Origin: Frateuria_A sp051900425
GTDB taxonomy: Bacteria; Pseudomonadota; Gammaproteobacteria; Xanthomonadales; Rhodanobacteraceae
Direction: 5' to 3'
NCBI RefSeq assembly: GCF_051900425.1
Contig: NZ_JBHZGK010000002.1
Coordinates: 248,001-312,000 of the forward strand
Length of the DNA stretch: 64,000 bases
Shown: piece by piece, positions 43,101-52,147 of the stretch
Numbering within the stretch: the stretch's first letter is position 1
Layout of the letters: the number at the start of each line of letters is the position of its first letter
Program-made: the position numbers and the translations under genes
Notes under the pieces: model-generated
Database searches by the model: none
The model's input: the letters and a program-made list of their open reading frames with translations, nothing else
What the model was told of the DNA's origin: nothing

Positions 43101-44315
43101 CCCGCCGACCGCTGCGAGTGGCTGGTGCCGGGTCTGCTGGCGGACAAGGTGGCCGAACTGATCCGCGGCCTGCCCAAGGCATTGCGCCGCAACTTCGTGC
43201 CCGCGCCCGATTTCGCGCGCGCCTTTGTCGAAGCCGAAGCGCCGCGCGACCAGCCCCTGGTCGACGCCCTGGCCGCGTTCCTCAGGCGCGCCACCGGCGC
43301 CGACGCACCCGCCGCCGAATTCGCGGCAGTGGAGCTCCCGCCGCACCTCAAGATGCGCTTCCGCCTGCACGACGAGCGCGGCAAGACACTCGCCACCGGC
43401 CGCGACCTCGCCGTCTTGCGCGCGCAATGGGAAACGCAGGCGCGCGAAGCCTTCTCTCGCAAGACCGACGTGGAACTGACCCGCGAGGACGTCACCCGCT
43501 GGGATTTCGAGGAGATCCCCGCGCAGGTGCGCTCGGAGGGCGGCCTCGCTGCGTTCCCGGCGCTGGTCGACCTGGGCGAGGCGGTTGCGCTGCGCGTGTT
43601 CGAACGCCGCGACGAGGCACGTGCCGCGCACCTCAAAGGCGTCGAGCGGCTGCTGCGCAACGCGCTGGCTAGCGAGATGAAGCAGGCTCGGCGGCGCCTG
43701 CCGATCGCCAATCCGCTGTCGCTGAAATACGCCCCGCTGGGCAGCGTCGACTCGCTGCGCGAGGACCTGGTCGAGGGCGGCTTCGCCGACCTGCTGGCGA
43801 CGCATGATCTGGACGCGCGCACGGCCGGCGATTTCGAGGCCCTGCGTACCGCGCTCGCGCGCGAAGTTTTCGCTGCGGCGGTCGAGCGGCTGAAGCTGGT
43901 CGAACCGGTCATTGAAGCGCAGGCCGAGCTCAAACCCTGGCTGGAACCGCCGCTGATCGGCTTCGCCCGCGCCAGCTACGACGACCTGCGCGAACAGCTC
44001 GACGCGTTGCTCGCGCCGGGCTTCTCGCGCGAACTGCCCAATGCTCGCCTGGCCCATTACCCGCGTTACCTGAAGGCCATGCGCCTGCGTGCCGAACGCC
44101 TGCGCCAGGACCCGGCCAAGGACCAGCAACGCATGCTGCAGGTGCTGCCGTACTGGCGCGAGTACCTCAGGCACCAGGCCGGCGGCAGGACGGACCTCGA
44201 CGAGCTGCGCTGGTTGATCGAGGAATGGCGCGTGTCGCTTTTCGCACAGGAATTGAAGACCGCCGAACCGGTCTCGGCGAAGCGCCTGGCGCGGGCGCTG
44301 GAAGCCTTGGGGTGA
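40116..44315 (+). CDS. hrpA: ATP-dependent RNA helicase HrpA, with a repeat-derived insertion
   Basis: A DEAH-box RNA helicase; in E. coli HrpA acts in mRNA processing and rescue of stalled ribosomes. Start ATG 40116 (1399 residues) is preferred; 40104 is possible. It has GETGSGKTTQLPKLCLAAG (Walker A), IIDEAHERSLNIDFL (DEAH), SATIDTARFAEHF and QRKGRCGRIGPGICYRLYGE (motif VI), then HA2 and OB regions and the long C-terminal DUF3418 domain. Between about residues 631 and 718 (bases 42008-42266) the coding sequence is inserted family B palindromes: their translation, such as SPLRGEGRGEG and PRPLTSILSPEGRGGE, keeps the frame. The insertion sits after MREWRELHRQLLLVVAELGW in a loop. Confidence 0.93.
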   Translation: MNDIPPTPPPEERLRGLREALATVSSRDFGRLLGRWRGLSRQPDARKLEALSADIAASAAKRQARAAAKPAIRLDESLPISARADEIVELIRRHQVVVIAGETGSGKTTQLPKLCLAAGRGEAGMIGCTQPRRLAARSVARRVAEELGTALGEQVGFQVRFTDQVSERTLVKFMTDGILLAETQGDPWLSSYDTVIIDEAHERSLNIDFLLGYLKRLAAKRPELKIIVTSATIDTARFAEHFNDAPVVSVEGRAYPVEVRWRPADAVGTHSARDRGPHARDTSDRVQQGSAEHLGLVLDEIMADRSLGGGPGDVLVFLPGEREIRDAHLLLSRRQYRETEVLPLYARLSAADQDRVFKPGPKRRIVLATNVAETSLTVPRIRYVVDNGSARVMRYSQRSQLERLHVEPVSQAAADQRKGRCGRIGPGICYRLYGEADFESRPRYTDPELLRSSLANVILRMLSLKLGEVEDFPFLEAPDPRMVADGYRRLAEISAIDERRHLTAIGRQLARLPIDVQLARMLVEAHERHALRELLVVVAFLSIQDPRERPADARQQADAAHAAFADPNSDFVGVLNLWREYTKAHEELTQSKLRDWCGRQFLSFMRMREWRELHRQLLLVVAELGWKLDGSAPSPLRGEGRGEGAFSRQSPTGAERAAIRTSHSEAQGSRRTREASGEPRPITPAGRGGKRQKQTHGEPRPLTSILSPEGRGGEREERVIDEKDAARLFEAIHRSLLAGLPTQVGHRDEKGVYRSTRERRFQVFPGSALAKAPPAWIFAAQILDVGGRVWGMSCARVEPAWIEQQAAHLVKASCRDAHWSRKRGTVVAYEQVSLFGLALVERRAVTFQKQDPALAHAIFLREALARGDLDVRADFVRANQRVLAQAHEIEAKQRREGLLRSEEELARFFEGKLPEDVASTRALDAWYSRARPAEQAALRWSLDEVMAGGSGLDPKAFPATLDLAPQRYKLEYRFVPGDEADGVTLQLPLAMLNALPADRCEWLVPGLLADKVAELIRGLPKALRRNFVPAPDFARAFVEAEAPRDQPLVDALAAFLRRATGADAPAAEFAAVELPPHLKMRFRLHDERGKTLATGRDLAVLRAQWETQAREAFSRKTDVELTREDVTRWDFEEIPAQVRSEGGLAAFPALVDLGEAVALRVFERRDEARAAHLKGVERLLRNALASEMKQARRRLPIANPLSLKYAPLGSVDSLREDLVEGGFADLLATHDLDARTAGDFEALRTALAREVFAAAVERLKLVEPVIEAQAELKPWLEPPLIGFARASYDDLREQLDALLAPGFSRELPNARLAHYPRYLKAMRLRAERLRQDPAKDQQRMLQVLPYWREYLRHQAGGRTDLDELRWLIEEWRVSLFAQELKTAEPVSAKRLARALEALG
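42008..42266. repeat. Family B palindromes within hrpA (in-frame)
   Basis: Two full copies (CCCTCTCCCCTCCGGGGAGAG near 42009-42050 and, inverted, near 42207-42255) and a truncated relic near 42145-42180 flank a roughly 95-base spacer. The total of about 259 bases adds about 87 codons to hrpA without a stop codon. Confidence 0.85.
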
Positions 44316-44392
44316 TTGGGCTGGGGTGATCGAGCTGGGGTGATCGAGCCGGGGTGATCGGTTCGCGAGCGGGGTGAAGCGCGCGATCCGCG

Positions 44393-44535
44393 CCTCCCCA
44401 TCCGCCCTCCGGGCACCTTCCCCCGCAAGCGGGGGAAGGAACAATGGCCGCCCATCTCACCCTTTGCCGGAATCCTTCCCCCGCCACGCGGGGGAAGGTG
44501 CCCGAAGGGCGGATGGGGGAAGTCTTGCGGAAGAC
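44393..44535. repeat. Family D palindromes (two inverted copies)
   Basis: The gap of about 260 bases between hrpA and relA holds two hairpins facing each other, CATCCGCCCTCCGGGCACCT near 44400 and AGGTGCCCGAAGGGCGGATG near 44505, each with a CTTCCCCCGC hairpin. A short GGGGTGATCGAGC direct repeat (44319-44365) precedes them, right after the hrpA stop. Confidence 0.8.
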
Positions 44536-44583
44536 CTCCCTCCGCGACCCCGGCGCAGGCCTTCTTCTAGAATGCCCCTTCCC

Positions 44584-46698
44584 ATGTCCCAGCCCGCCCA
44601 ACCCGCCTCGACCCGCCTGGCCCAATGGCAGGCACGCGCGTCCGCGTCGCCCCTGCTGACGGCCGCGCTGGAAGCCTGCACGCCCTCGAGCGGGGCCGAA
44701 TGCGCCGACGTGCTCGACCTGCTGGCGATGCTCGGCTGCGACGCGCAGACCCAGGCCGCGGCGGTGTGGTTCGAGCTGGCGCAGCGCGATCTGCCGGCGT
44801 GGCAGTCCCATGCCCCCGCGCTGCCGCTGGAAGTGCAGCGCCTGGTCGAGGGCCAGCGTGCCGCGGAGAAAGTGTGGGCGCTGCACGCGCAGCGCGAGGC
44901 CACCACGTACGAAGGCCTGCGCCGGCTGCTGCTGGCGATCATCCGCGACCTGCGCGTGGTGTTCGTGCTGCTCGCACGCCAGCTGGCCAAGATGCGCGGC
45001 GCCACGGCGCTGCCCCAAGCCGATCGCGTAGCGCTGGCGAAGCTCACCCGCGACATCCACGCGCCGCTCGCCAACCGGTTGGGCATCTGGCAACTCAAAT
45101 GGGAACTGGAGGACCTCGCCTTCCGTTACCTGCAGCCGGACACCTACAAGCGCATCGCGCGCCTGCTGGACGAGCGCCGCGCCGACCGCGAGGCGTTCAT
45201 CGCCCAGGTATTGGCCGAGCTCGGTGCGGCACTGCAGGCGGCCGACATCAAGGCCGATCTCGCCGGCCGCCCGAAGCACATCTATTCCATCTGGAAGAAG
45301 ATGCATCGCAAGGGGCTGGACTTTTCCGACCTGTACGACATCCGCGCCGTGCGCATCCTGGTCGACAGCGTGGCCGACTGCTATGCCGCGCTGGGCGTGG
45401 TGCACGCGCAGTGGCAGCACCTGCCGCGCGAGTTCGACGACTACCTGGCCCGCCCCAAGGGCAACGGCTACCGCTCGCTGCACACCGCGGTGATCGGGCC
45501 GCAGGGCAAGACGCTGGAAGTGCAGATCCGCACCCACGCCATGCACCGCGACAACGAGCTGGGCGTCGCCGCGCACTGGCGCTACAAGGAAGGTGGCGGC
45601 GCCGATGCCGAGTTCGAGGCGAAGATCGCCTGGATGCGCAAGCTGCTCGAACCGCGCGCGGACGAGGAAGTCGCCGCTGAGCTGCGCACCGAGCTGCTGG
45701 AAGACCGCGTCTACCTGCTGACGCCCAAGGGCGAGGTGTTCGACCTGCCGCACGGTGCCACCGTGCTCGACTTCGCCTACTACGTGCACACCGAGGTCGG
45801 CCACCGCTGCCGCGGCGCCAAGGTGAACGGGCGCATCGTGCCGCTCACCCACCAGCCGCGCAGCGGCGATCGCGTCGAGATCGTCACTGCGAAGAACGCC
45901 GAGCCGAGCCGCGACTGGCTCTCGCCGCACCATGGCTATCTTAACACCAGCCGTGCGCGCGAGAAGGCCCGCTCGTGGTTCCGCCGCATCGCCTTCGACG
46001 CCAACCTCGCCGCCGGCCGCGCGCTGCTCGAGCGCGAGCTGAAGCGCCTGGCGTTGCCCAGTGCCGACCTTTCGAAGCTGCCGGCGCACTTCCATCTGAA
46101 GACCCACGAGGAACTGCTGGTCGCGCTCGCGCTGGGCGAGGTCAGCGGCGGGCAGATCGCCCGCGTGCTGCAGGAGGCCGCCCACCCGGTCGAGCCCGCG
46201 CCGCCGCCGGCGCCGCCGCTCGCGCGGCATGCCACGCCCGACCACGGCGCGCTGCGCATCGAAGGCGTGGGCAACCTGCTTACGGTGCTTGCGCGCTGCT
46301 GCCAGCCGCTGCCGGGCGATGCGGTGCGCGGCTTCATCACCAAGGGGCGCGGCGTGTCGGTGCACCGAGCCGACTGCGCCAGCCTGGCGCGGCTGGCCCG
46401 GCGCGATCCGGATCGGGTGATCGAGGTCGAGTGGGGCCGTGCGACTGCGCAGTCCTACCAGGTCGACATCGAACTGCACGGCTTCGACCGCAAGGGCCTG
46501 CAGAAGGACGTGCTGAACCTGATCAGCAACGTCGGCACGCCGATCGTCGCCTCCTCCAGCCGGCTGGAAGGCCGCACCGGCGAGGTGGAGATGCGCTTCA
46601 CCCTGCGCGTGAAGGACTTCGAGCAGCTGTCCTCGCTGCTCGGCAAGCTGGTGGCGCTGCCCAACGTGGTGGAAGCGCGGCGCGTCAGCGCAAGCTGA
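44584..46698 (+). CDS. relA: GTP pyrophosphokinase RelA
   Basis: Ribosome-associated (p)ppGpp synthetase of the stringent response. From ATG 44584 it is 704 residues, the normal RelA length; a longer reading begins in the repeats and is not credible. The N-terminal hydrolase-like domain lacks the His-Asp metal motif, as expected for RelA (not SpoT). The synthetase domain is complete: GRPKHIYSIWKKMHRKG, LYDIRAVRILVDSV, PKGNGYRSLHTAV and LGVAAHWRYKE. TGS (YLLTPKGEVFDLPHGATVLD), zinc-finger-like (RCCQPLPGDAVRGF) and ACT domains follow. A TPR-like gene lies downstream. Confidence 0.93.
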   Translation: MSQPAQPASTRLAQWQARASASPLLTAALEACTPSSGAECADVLDLLAMLGCDAQTQAAAVWFELAQRDLPAWQSHAPALPLEVQRLVEGQRAAEKVWALHAQREATTYEGLRRLLLAIIRDLRVVFVLLARQLAKMRGATALPQADRVALAKLTRDIHAPLANRLGIWQLKWELEDLAFRYLQPDTYKRIARLLDERRADREAFIAQVLAELGAALQAADIKADLAGRPKHIYSIWKKMHRKGLDFSDLYDIRAVRILVDSVADCYAALGVVHAQWQHLPREFDDYLARPKGNGYRSLHTAVIGPQGKTLEVQIRTHAMHRDNELGVAAHWRYKEGGGADAEFEAKIAWMRKLLEPRADEEVAAELRTELLEDRVYLLTPKGEVFDLPHGATVLDFAYYVHTEVGHRCRGAKVNGRIVPLTHQPRSGDRVEIVTAKNAEPSRDWLSPHHGYLNTSRAREKARSWFRRIAFDANLAAGRALLERELKRLALPSADLSKLPAHFHLKTHEELLVALALGEVSGGQIARVLQEAAHPVEPAPPPAPPLARHATPDHGALRIEGVGNLLTVLARCCQPLPGDAVRGFITKGRGVSVHRADCASLARLARRDPDRVIEVEWGRATAQSYQVDIELHGFDRKGLQKDVLNLISNVGTPIVASSSRLEGRTGEVEMRFTLRVKDFEQLSSLLGKLVALPNVVEARRVSAS

Positions 46699-46773
46699 AT
46701 GCGCGGACTTCACCGCCGGGCGCGTGAAGTGGGCGATGCTAAGCTGAATGCGTTGCCAGGACAGCGATCGAGC

Positions 46774-48522
46774 ATGAGCGGACGCAGAGACCAAAACGGC
46801 CGCGACGGGCGTGCCGAACCGACGCTGGGCGATCTGGGCGACCTGGAGTCGCCGCGCCCGCGCGCGGACGATCCGGACGATCGCCTGCCGCCGATTTCCT
46901 TCCACACGCCGCGCACGACGCCGCCGGCGCGCCATCGGCGCGTGCGCCTGCGCACCTGGCACGTCGTCGCGCTGGTGGCGGTGCTGATCCTGGGCGCCGG
47001 CGTGTGGGCGATGCGCGAATACCAGAACAGCTTGCGCGACATGGTGCCGCGCACGGAACTCAACGACGTCCTGAGCCGCGCCGACAAGGCGCTGCAGGAC
47101 GGTCACCTGGACGGCACCGACGGCACCAGCGCGCGCGAGCTGTACCAGGGCGCGCGCGCGCTCGAACCGGATAACGACCGCGCCCGCGACGGCCTGCACC
47201 AGGTCGGCATGGCCGAGCTCTCGCGTGCCGACACCGCGTTCCGCGCCGGCCGCCTGGACGAAGCGCAGCAGGAACTCACCGTCGCCCGCGAACTGCTCGG
47301 CGGCGGCAGCGACGTCGACCGGCTCGATCGCCTGATCAGGCAGGCGCGCGGGGCCGCGCAGCCGGCCGACGACCTGGTCGAGCGCGCGCAGCAGGCGTTC
47401 AATGCCGGCAGGCTCACCGGCAAGGACGGCGCCGGCGCGCTGTACCAGCAGATGCTCGCCGCCGACGGCGACAACGCCGTTGCCCAGCACGGCCTGGACC
47501 AGGTGGGCGCAGCCCTGGCCGCGCAGGTGCGCGCCGCGCTGGCGCATGGCGACGCGACGACCGCCGCGTCCACCATCGACCAGCTGGCCGCCCTTTTGCC
47601 CAGCTACGGCGACCTCCCGGCGCTGCGCGCCGCGCTCGCGCAGGCCCGGCAACAGGATGACGGCGCGCTGCTGGAGGCCATCTCGCAGGGCCAGCAGGCG
47701 CTGCGCGACGGCCGCATCGCGGGCGCGGGCGACGACACGGCACTGGCGCACTTCCAGGCCGCGCTCAAGCTGGACCCGAACAACGTGCAGGCGCGCGCCG
47801 GCCTGGGCCAGGTCGCCCAGGCGCTGGTGGTGCAGGCCAACGCGGCGCTCGATGCCGACGACACCGAACAGGCCTCGCGCCTGCTCGACCAGGCCGAGGC
47901 GCTGGCGCCCAAATCCGCTGACCTCGCTGCCGCGAAGGCGCGCCTGACCACCAAGGCCCCGCAAGCCCGGCCGTCGGCGTCCACGCAATCCGCAGCCACG
48001 CCGCCGACCGCCGCGGCCCCCAGGCAGCCCGCGCCTGAAGCCGCGGAGCCCCCGCCGCCTCCGCCGCCGGCGCTGACCGCCGACCAGATCGAGCAGGTCG
48101 CCGAACTGGTGCGTCGCGCCCGCACCGCCGCCACGCAGGGACAGATCATGCTGCCGCCGGGCGAGAGCGCGTACGACCTCTACCGCAATGCACTGGCCAT
48201 CGACGGCAACAACCAGGCCGCGCTGCAGGGCCTGGAAGACCTGCCCAACCTGGTGGTGCAGCTGTTCAACCAGTCCCTCGCCAGCGGTGACCTGGACAAG
48301 GCCGGCGAACTGCTCGGCGCGCTGGGCGACCTGTCGCCGGGCGATTCCAACGAAAGCGTGCTGCGCGAGCGGCTGGTCGATGCCTGGCTGGACCAGGCCG
48401 AGCAGCAGCTCGACCGCGGCGATCGCGCCAATGCGGCGCAGTCGATCGAACAGGCACGCCGGCTCGCGCCCTACCTGCCGCGTGTGAGCGAGCTCTCGCG
48501 GCGCCTGCAATCCGGCCATTGA
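46774..48522 (+). CDS. TPR-like repeat membrane protein of unknown function
   Basis: A 582-residue protein with an unusual charged N-terminal cytoplasmic part (about 65 residues, RDGRAEPTLGDLGDLESPRP), a single transmembrane helix (TWHVVALVAVLILGAGVWAM) and a long periplasmic series of degenerate 34-40 residue helical repeats. The repeat pattern, in which an ALxxGxLxG motif precedes a YQxALALDPxNxxAxxGL block, recurs at least four times (such as LDGTDGTSARELYQGARALE and ALKLDPNNVQARAGLGQVAQ). A Pro/Ala-rich linker splits the middle. It resembles TPR scaffold proteins in Xanthomonadaceae. Partner and role are unknown. Confidence 0.75.
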   Translation: MSGRRDQNGRDGRAEPTLGDLGDLESPRPRADDPDDRLPPISFHTPRTTPPARHRRVRLRTWHVVALVAVLILGAGVWAMREYQNSLRDMVPRTELNDVLSRADKALQDGHLDGTDGTSARELYQGARALEPDNDRARDGLHQVGMAELSRADTAFRAGRLDEAQQELTVARELLGGGSDVDRLDRLIRQARGAAQPADDLVERAQQAFNAGRLTGKDGAGALYQQMLAADGDNAVAQHGLDQVGAALAAQVRAALAHGDATTAASTIDQLAALLPSYGDLPALRAALAQARQQDDGALLEAISQGQQALRDGRIAGAGDDTALAHFQAALKLDPNNVQARAGLGQVAQALVVQANAALDADDTEQASRLLDQAEALAPKSADLAAAKARLTTKAPQARPSASTQSAATPPTAAAPRQPAPEAAEPPPPPPPALTADQIEQVAELVRRARTAATQGQIMLPPGESAYDLYRNALAIDGNNQAALQGLEDLPNLVVQLFNQSLASGDLDKAGELLGALGDLSPGDSNESVLRERLVDAWLDQAEQQLDRGDRANAAQSIEQARRLAPYLPRVSELSRRLQSGH

Positions 48523-48532
48523 CCGGGCACGC

Positions 48533-49360
48533 ATGAGCGTCGTGGTATTCGGGGCGAGCGGCCAGATCGGCCATTTCCTGTTGCCGCGCCTGCGCGGACG
48601 CGGCGAGCAGGTGATCGCAGTGAGTCGCGAGCCGCATGCCGACAGCGAGGGCGTGTGCTGGATGCGCGGTGGCCTGCCTGATGCGGTGCCCGCGCTGCCG
48701 CCCGTTTCCGCCATCGTCAGCTACGGGCCGCTGCAACCGTTCGCGCACTGGCTCGCCGCGGCGGCGCCGGCCGGTTCGCCGCGCATCGTCGCCACCAGTT
48801 CCATGAGTGCGCAGAGCAAAGCCGGATCCGAGGTGCCCGACGAGCGCGATATCGCGCGCCAGCTCAGGCAAGGCGAGGAGGAGCTGATCGCCGCCTGCGC
48901 GGCGCTGGGCTGCGACTGGACGGTGTTGCGGCCCACGCTGATCTACGGGGCGGGGCGCGACAGGAGCCTGACGCCGCTGGCCCACCGCGCGATGCGCACG
49001 CGGGTTTTTGCGCGGCCCACCGGCGGCGGCCTGCGCCAGCCGGTGCACGCCGACGACATTGCACTGGCCACGCTGGCGGCGATCGACCGTCCCGCCAACC
49101 GCATACTGATGCTGGGCGGTGGCGAGCGATTGCGGGCCGGTGAGATGTTTGCCCGCGTGCAGCACAGCCTGCCGGTGGCGACGCTGCCACTGCCCGTGCC
49201 GGCGTGGCTGCTGCGTCAGGCGCGCCATCTGATCCCGCGCCTGCGCGGGCCACTTGCGCGGCTGGCATCGGACCTGGTCGCCGACAACACCGAGCTGGAA
49301 CGCGTGCTCGGCGTGCACCCGCGGCCATTCAGGCCGGATCCCCGGTGTTGGCGGCGCTGA
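48533..49360 (+). CDS. NAD(P)-binding sugar-epimerase-like protein
   Basis: A 275-residue short-chain dehydrogenase/reductase of the extended epimerase type. It opens VVVFGASGQIGHFLLPRLRG with the GxxGxxG nucleotide-binding motif, and VATSSMSAQSK and RPTLIYGAGRD are the usual catalytic-region motifs, though the classical YxxxK is not evident; a Tyr in LIYGAG may serve. It ends near LERVLGVHPRPFRPDPRCW. It follows the TPR-like gene by ten bases and may be cotranscribed. Substrate unknown. Confidence 0.8.
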   Translation: MSVVVFGASGQIGHFLLPRLRGRGEQVIAVSREPHADSEGVCWMRGGLPDAVPALPPVSAIVSYGPLQPFAHWLAAAAPAGSPRIVATSSMSAQSKAGSEVPDERDIARQLRQGEEELIAACAALGCDWTVLRPTLIYGAGRDRSLTPLAHRAMRTRVFARPTGGGLRQPVHADDIALATLAAIDRPANRILMLGGGERLRAGEMFARVQHSLPVATLPLPVPAWLLRQARHLIPRLRGPLARLASDLVADNTELERVLGVHPRPFRPDPRCWRR

Positions 49361-49482
49361 GGCGTCCCTCGCAGAGGCGCCGCGCAGAGCACACTGGGCC
49401 TACCGCGCTGCGCGAGAAGGGTATCGATGGGTGGGTGGGAAAGCCTTGCGAAGAGCCCCAGTCATGCATCCGGCCCAAAAGC

Positions 49483-49660
49483 GCCCCCATCCGCCTGTCG
49501 GCACCTTCCCCCGCGTTCGCAGGGGAAGGCTCGGGAACGGGGCTGCGGCATTGGTCCTTCCCTCGCCGCGCGGGGGAAGGCTCGGGAACGGGCGCTGCGG
49601 CTTTGATCCTTCCCCCGCGGCGCGGGGGAAGGTGCCCGAAGGGCGGATGGGGGAAGTCTT
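49483..49660. repeat. Family D palindrome cluster
   Basis: The 470 bases between the epimerase and PBP1b hold no gene. Three hairpins of the CTTCCCCCGC/GCGGGGGAAGG type occur near 49505-49530, 49558-49580 and 49612-49632. The outer copies carry the CATCCGCC...GGCGGATG arms in opposite orientations. A GGCTCGGGAACGGG motif is repeated twice between them. Confidence 0.8.
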
Positions 49661-49830
49661 GCCGATAACCACCCTCCCTGCGCGCAACCATCGCACGCCA
49701 CCTCGCAGCCACGACCGCGCCACCCGCCTGCCACGTATCGCCCGTGACGTTCAGATGCGCGCGGGGTGACACGCCCTATCATCGGAGCCACCCTGGATCC
49801 CGGTTCCCGACCTTGGCACTGACTTCTCGC

Positions 49831-52137
49831 ATGGGCGCGTTCGCGCGCCACAGCTGGCGCTGGCTGCGCATCCCGTTCTGGGTTGCGCTCGGCCTGGGGC
49901 TGGGCTTCGTGCTGCCGTACACGCTGATTCTCAACAAGCGCGTGCAGGACCGTTTCAACGACCTGGTGTTCGCGGTGCCCACGCGCGTGTATGCGCGCCC
50001 GCTGACGCTGGCCCCGGGCGTGCCGATGTCGCCTTCCGCACTGGAGCTGGAGCTGACCTTCGCCGGCTACGGCCATGATGGCGCGGGCAAGGTGCCCGGC
50101 AGCTGGACGCGCAACGGCAGCCGCTACGTGATCTCCTCGCGCGGCTACGCCGGCCCCGATGGCGGCGAGCTGCCCAAGCGCATCCGCGTGACGCTCGGCC
50201 ATGGCCAGGTCGTCGAATCGCTCGCCGAAGCGGCCAGCGGCGAGCCGATCAAGCTTGCCCACCTGGACCCGGCACGCATCGCCACCGTCTATGGCGCGCA
50301 GCAGGAAGAGCGCCGCATCGTGCGCCTGGCCGACGTGCCGCCGCTGCTGGCCAGCGGCCTGCAGGCGGTCGAGGACCGCGACTTCAAGCACCACATCGGG
50401 CTGGACTTCAGCGCGATCCTGCGCGCCGCGTTCGCCAACCTGCGCGCCGGCCATACCGTGCAGGGCGGCTCCACGCTGACCCAGCAGCTGGTGCGCAACC
50501 TGTTCCTCGACCGCAGCCAGAACCTGGTGCGCAAGTTCAACGAGGCGCTGCTCTCGCTGCTGATCGAGGCGCACTACTCGAAGGACCGCATCCTGGAGGC
50601 GTACATCAACGAGGTGTTCCTCGGCCAGCAGGGCAACCAGGCGGTGCACGGCTTCGCCGCGGGCGCGGAGTTCTACTTCGGTCGCCGGCTGGAGGACCTG
50701 CGACCGCAGGAGATCGCGCTGCTGGTCGGCATGGTCAAGGGCCCGAGCTACTACGACCCGCGCCGTTACCCCAAGCGCGCGCTGTCGCGGCGCAACCTGG
50801 TGCTGAAGGAGTTCTACGACACCGGCCTGCTTGATGCGGGCCAGGTCAATGCGGCGCAGGCGGCGCCGCTGGACATCGCCCCGAACGCGCAGCTCCCGCA
50901 CAACCGCTTTCCGGCCTTCATGCAGCTGGTGCGCGCGCAGATCACCAACGACTTCGACGACGACACGCTGCGCAAGGGCAACCTGTCGATCTTCACCACG
51001 CTCGATCCGGCCGCGCAGCTGTACGCCGAACAGGCGATCACCACGGCCATCAAGAACATGGGCAAGCGCGGCGACAAGGTGCAGGCGGCCGGCGTGGTCA
51101 CCGACACCGACACCGGCAGCGTGCTGGCGGTGGTCGGCAGCAAGACGCCGGGGGATCCCGGTTTCAACCGAGCGCTCGACGCGCGCCGGCCGATCGGGTC
51201 GCTGGTCAAGCCGTTCGTCTACCTGGTCGCGCTGACCGACCCGGCGCACTGGAACTTGGGCACGCCGCTGGACGATTCGCCGATCATGCTGCGCCAGCCC
51301 AACGGCAAGACCTGGATGCCGCAGAACGACGACAACCAGTCGCACGGTTTCGTGCCGATGGTCGACGCGCTGGCGCACTCGTGGAACCTGGCGACCATCC
51401 ACCTGGGCCTCGCCGTCGGCGTGCAGCGGGTCAAGGCGTTCCTGGAATCGTTCGGCTTCACCGACATCAATCCCAGTCCCTCGATGCTGATCGGTGCGGT
51501 GGACCTCTCGCCGTTCCAGGTCGCGCAACTCTACGAATACCTGGCCGCGGACGGCCACGCGCTGCCGCTGCTGGCGGTGCGCGGCGTGGTCGACGGTACC
51601 GGACATACCGTCAAGCGCTATGAGGTCGAGGGCGGCAAGGGCGAGTACCAGGAAGCGGTGCGGCTGATCACCTGGGCGATGCAGCAGGTGGCCGAGTACG
51701 GCACCGCACACAGCCTGGGCGATTCCTCGCTGGCCTGGCTCAACGCCGCCGGCAAGACCGGCACCAGCAACGACATGCGCGACAGCTGGTTCGCCGGCTT
51801 CACCGCCGACCGCCTGGCGGTGTTCTGGATGGGCCGCGACGACAACAAGCCGACCGGCCTGTTCGGCGCCACCGGCGGCCTGCGCGCCTGGCAGGACCTG
51901 TTCCGCCACCTGCCGACGCGTCCGCTTCCGGCGCAGCCGGGCGAGGGCCTGGAAATGGCCTGGATCGACCCGACCAACGGCAAGCCGACGCAGCCGGAGT
52001 GCGAAGGTGCGCGCCAGTTCCCGGTCGTCGCCGGGTCGCTTTCCCCTGATACCGAAGGCTGCTTCTGGCAGCGCATCGGCGATTTCTTCGGCGGTGACGG
52101 CAGCACGCCGGCGCCCGCCGCATCCACGGTCCAATAG
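49831..52137 (+). CDS. mrcB: Penicillin-binding protein 1B (class A)
   Basis: A bifunctional peptidoglycan glycosyltransferase/transpeptidase. ATG 49831 gives 768 residues: a short cytoplasmic tail, one membrane helix (IPFWVALGLGLGFVLPYTLI), then the UB2H-like module. The glycosyltransferase domain has VEDRDFKHHIGLDFSAILRA (catalytic Glu), QGGSTLTQQLVRNLFL and FLGQQGNQAVHGFAAGAEFY. The transpeptidase domain has the active Ser in IGSLVKPFVYL, the SxN motif SWN and KTGTSND. It ends with a Pro/Ala tail. Likely partner LpoB-like proteins are not identified, though a lipoprotein gene follows ten bases downstream. Confidence 0.93.
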   Translation: MGAFARHSWRWLRIPFWVALGLGLGFVLPYTLILNKRVQDRFNDLVFAVPTRVYARPLTLAPGVPMSPSALELELTFAGYGHDGAGKVPGSWTRNGSRYVISSRGYAGPDGGELPKRIRVTLGHGQVVESLAEAASGEPIKLAHLDPARIATVYGAQQEERRIVRLADVPPLLASGLQAVEDRDFKHHIGLDFSAILRAAFANLRAGHTVQGGSTLTQQLVRNLFLDRSQNLVRKFNEALLSLLIEAHYSKDRILEAYINEVFLGQQGNQAVHGFAAGAEFYFGRRLEDLRPQEIALLVGMVKGPSYYDPRRYPKRALSRRNLVLKEFYDTGLLDAGQVNAAQAAPLDIAPNAQLPHNRFPAFMQLVRAQITNDFDDDTLRKGNLSIFTTLDPAAQLYAEQAITTAIKNMGKRGDKVQAAGVVTDTDTGSVLAVVGSKTPGDPGFNRALDARRPIGSLVKPFVYLVALTDPAHWNLGTPLDDSPIMLRQPNGKTWMPQNDDNQSHGFVPMVDALAHSWNLATIHLGLAVGVQRVKAFLESFGFTDINPSPSMLIGAVDLSPFQVAQLYEYLAADGHALPLLAVRGVVDGTGHTVKRYEVEGGKGEYQEAVRLITWAMQQVAEYGTAHSLGDSSLAWLNAAGKTGTSNDMRDSWFAGFTADRLAVFWMGRDDNKPTGLFGATGGLRAWQDLFRHLPTRPLPAQPGEGLEMAWIDPTNGKPTQPECEGARQFPVVAGSLSPDTEGCFWQRIGDFFGGDGSTPAPAASTVQ

Positions 52138-52147
52138 AGAACCTTCG

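Noticed and set aside
44167..48714. A 1515-residue minus-strand frame over relA and the TPR-like gene
   Set aside because: Antisense to two real genes, with no family motifs and the low-complexity composition typical of shadow frames.
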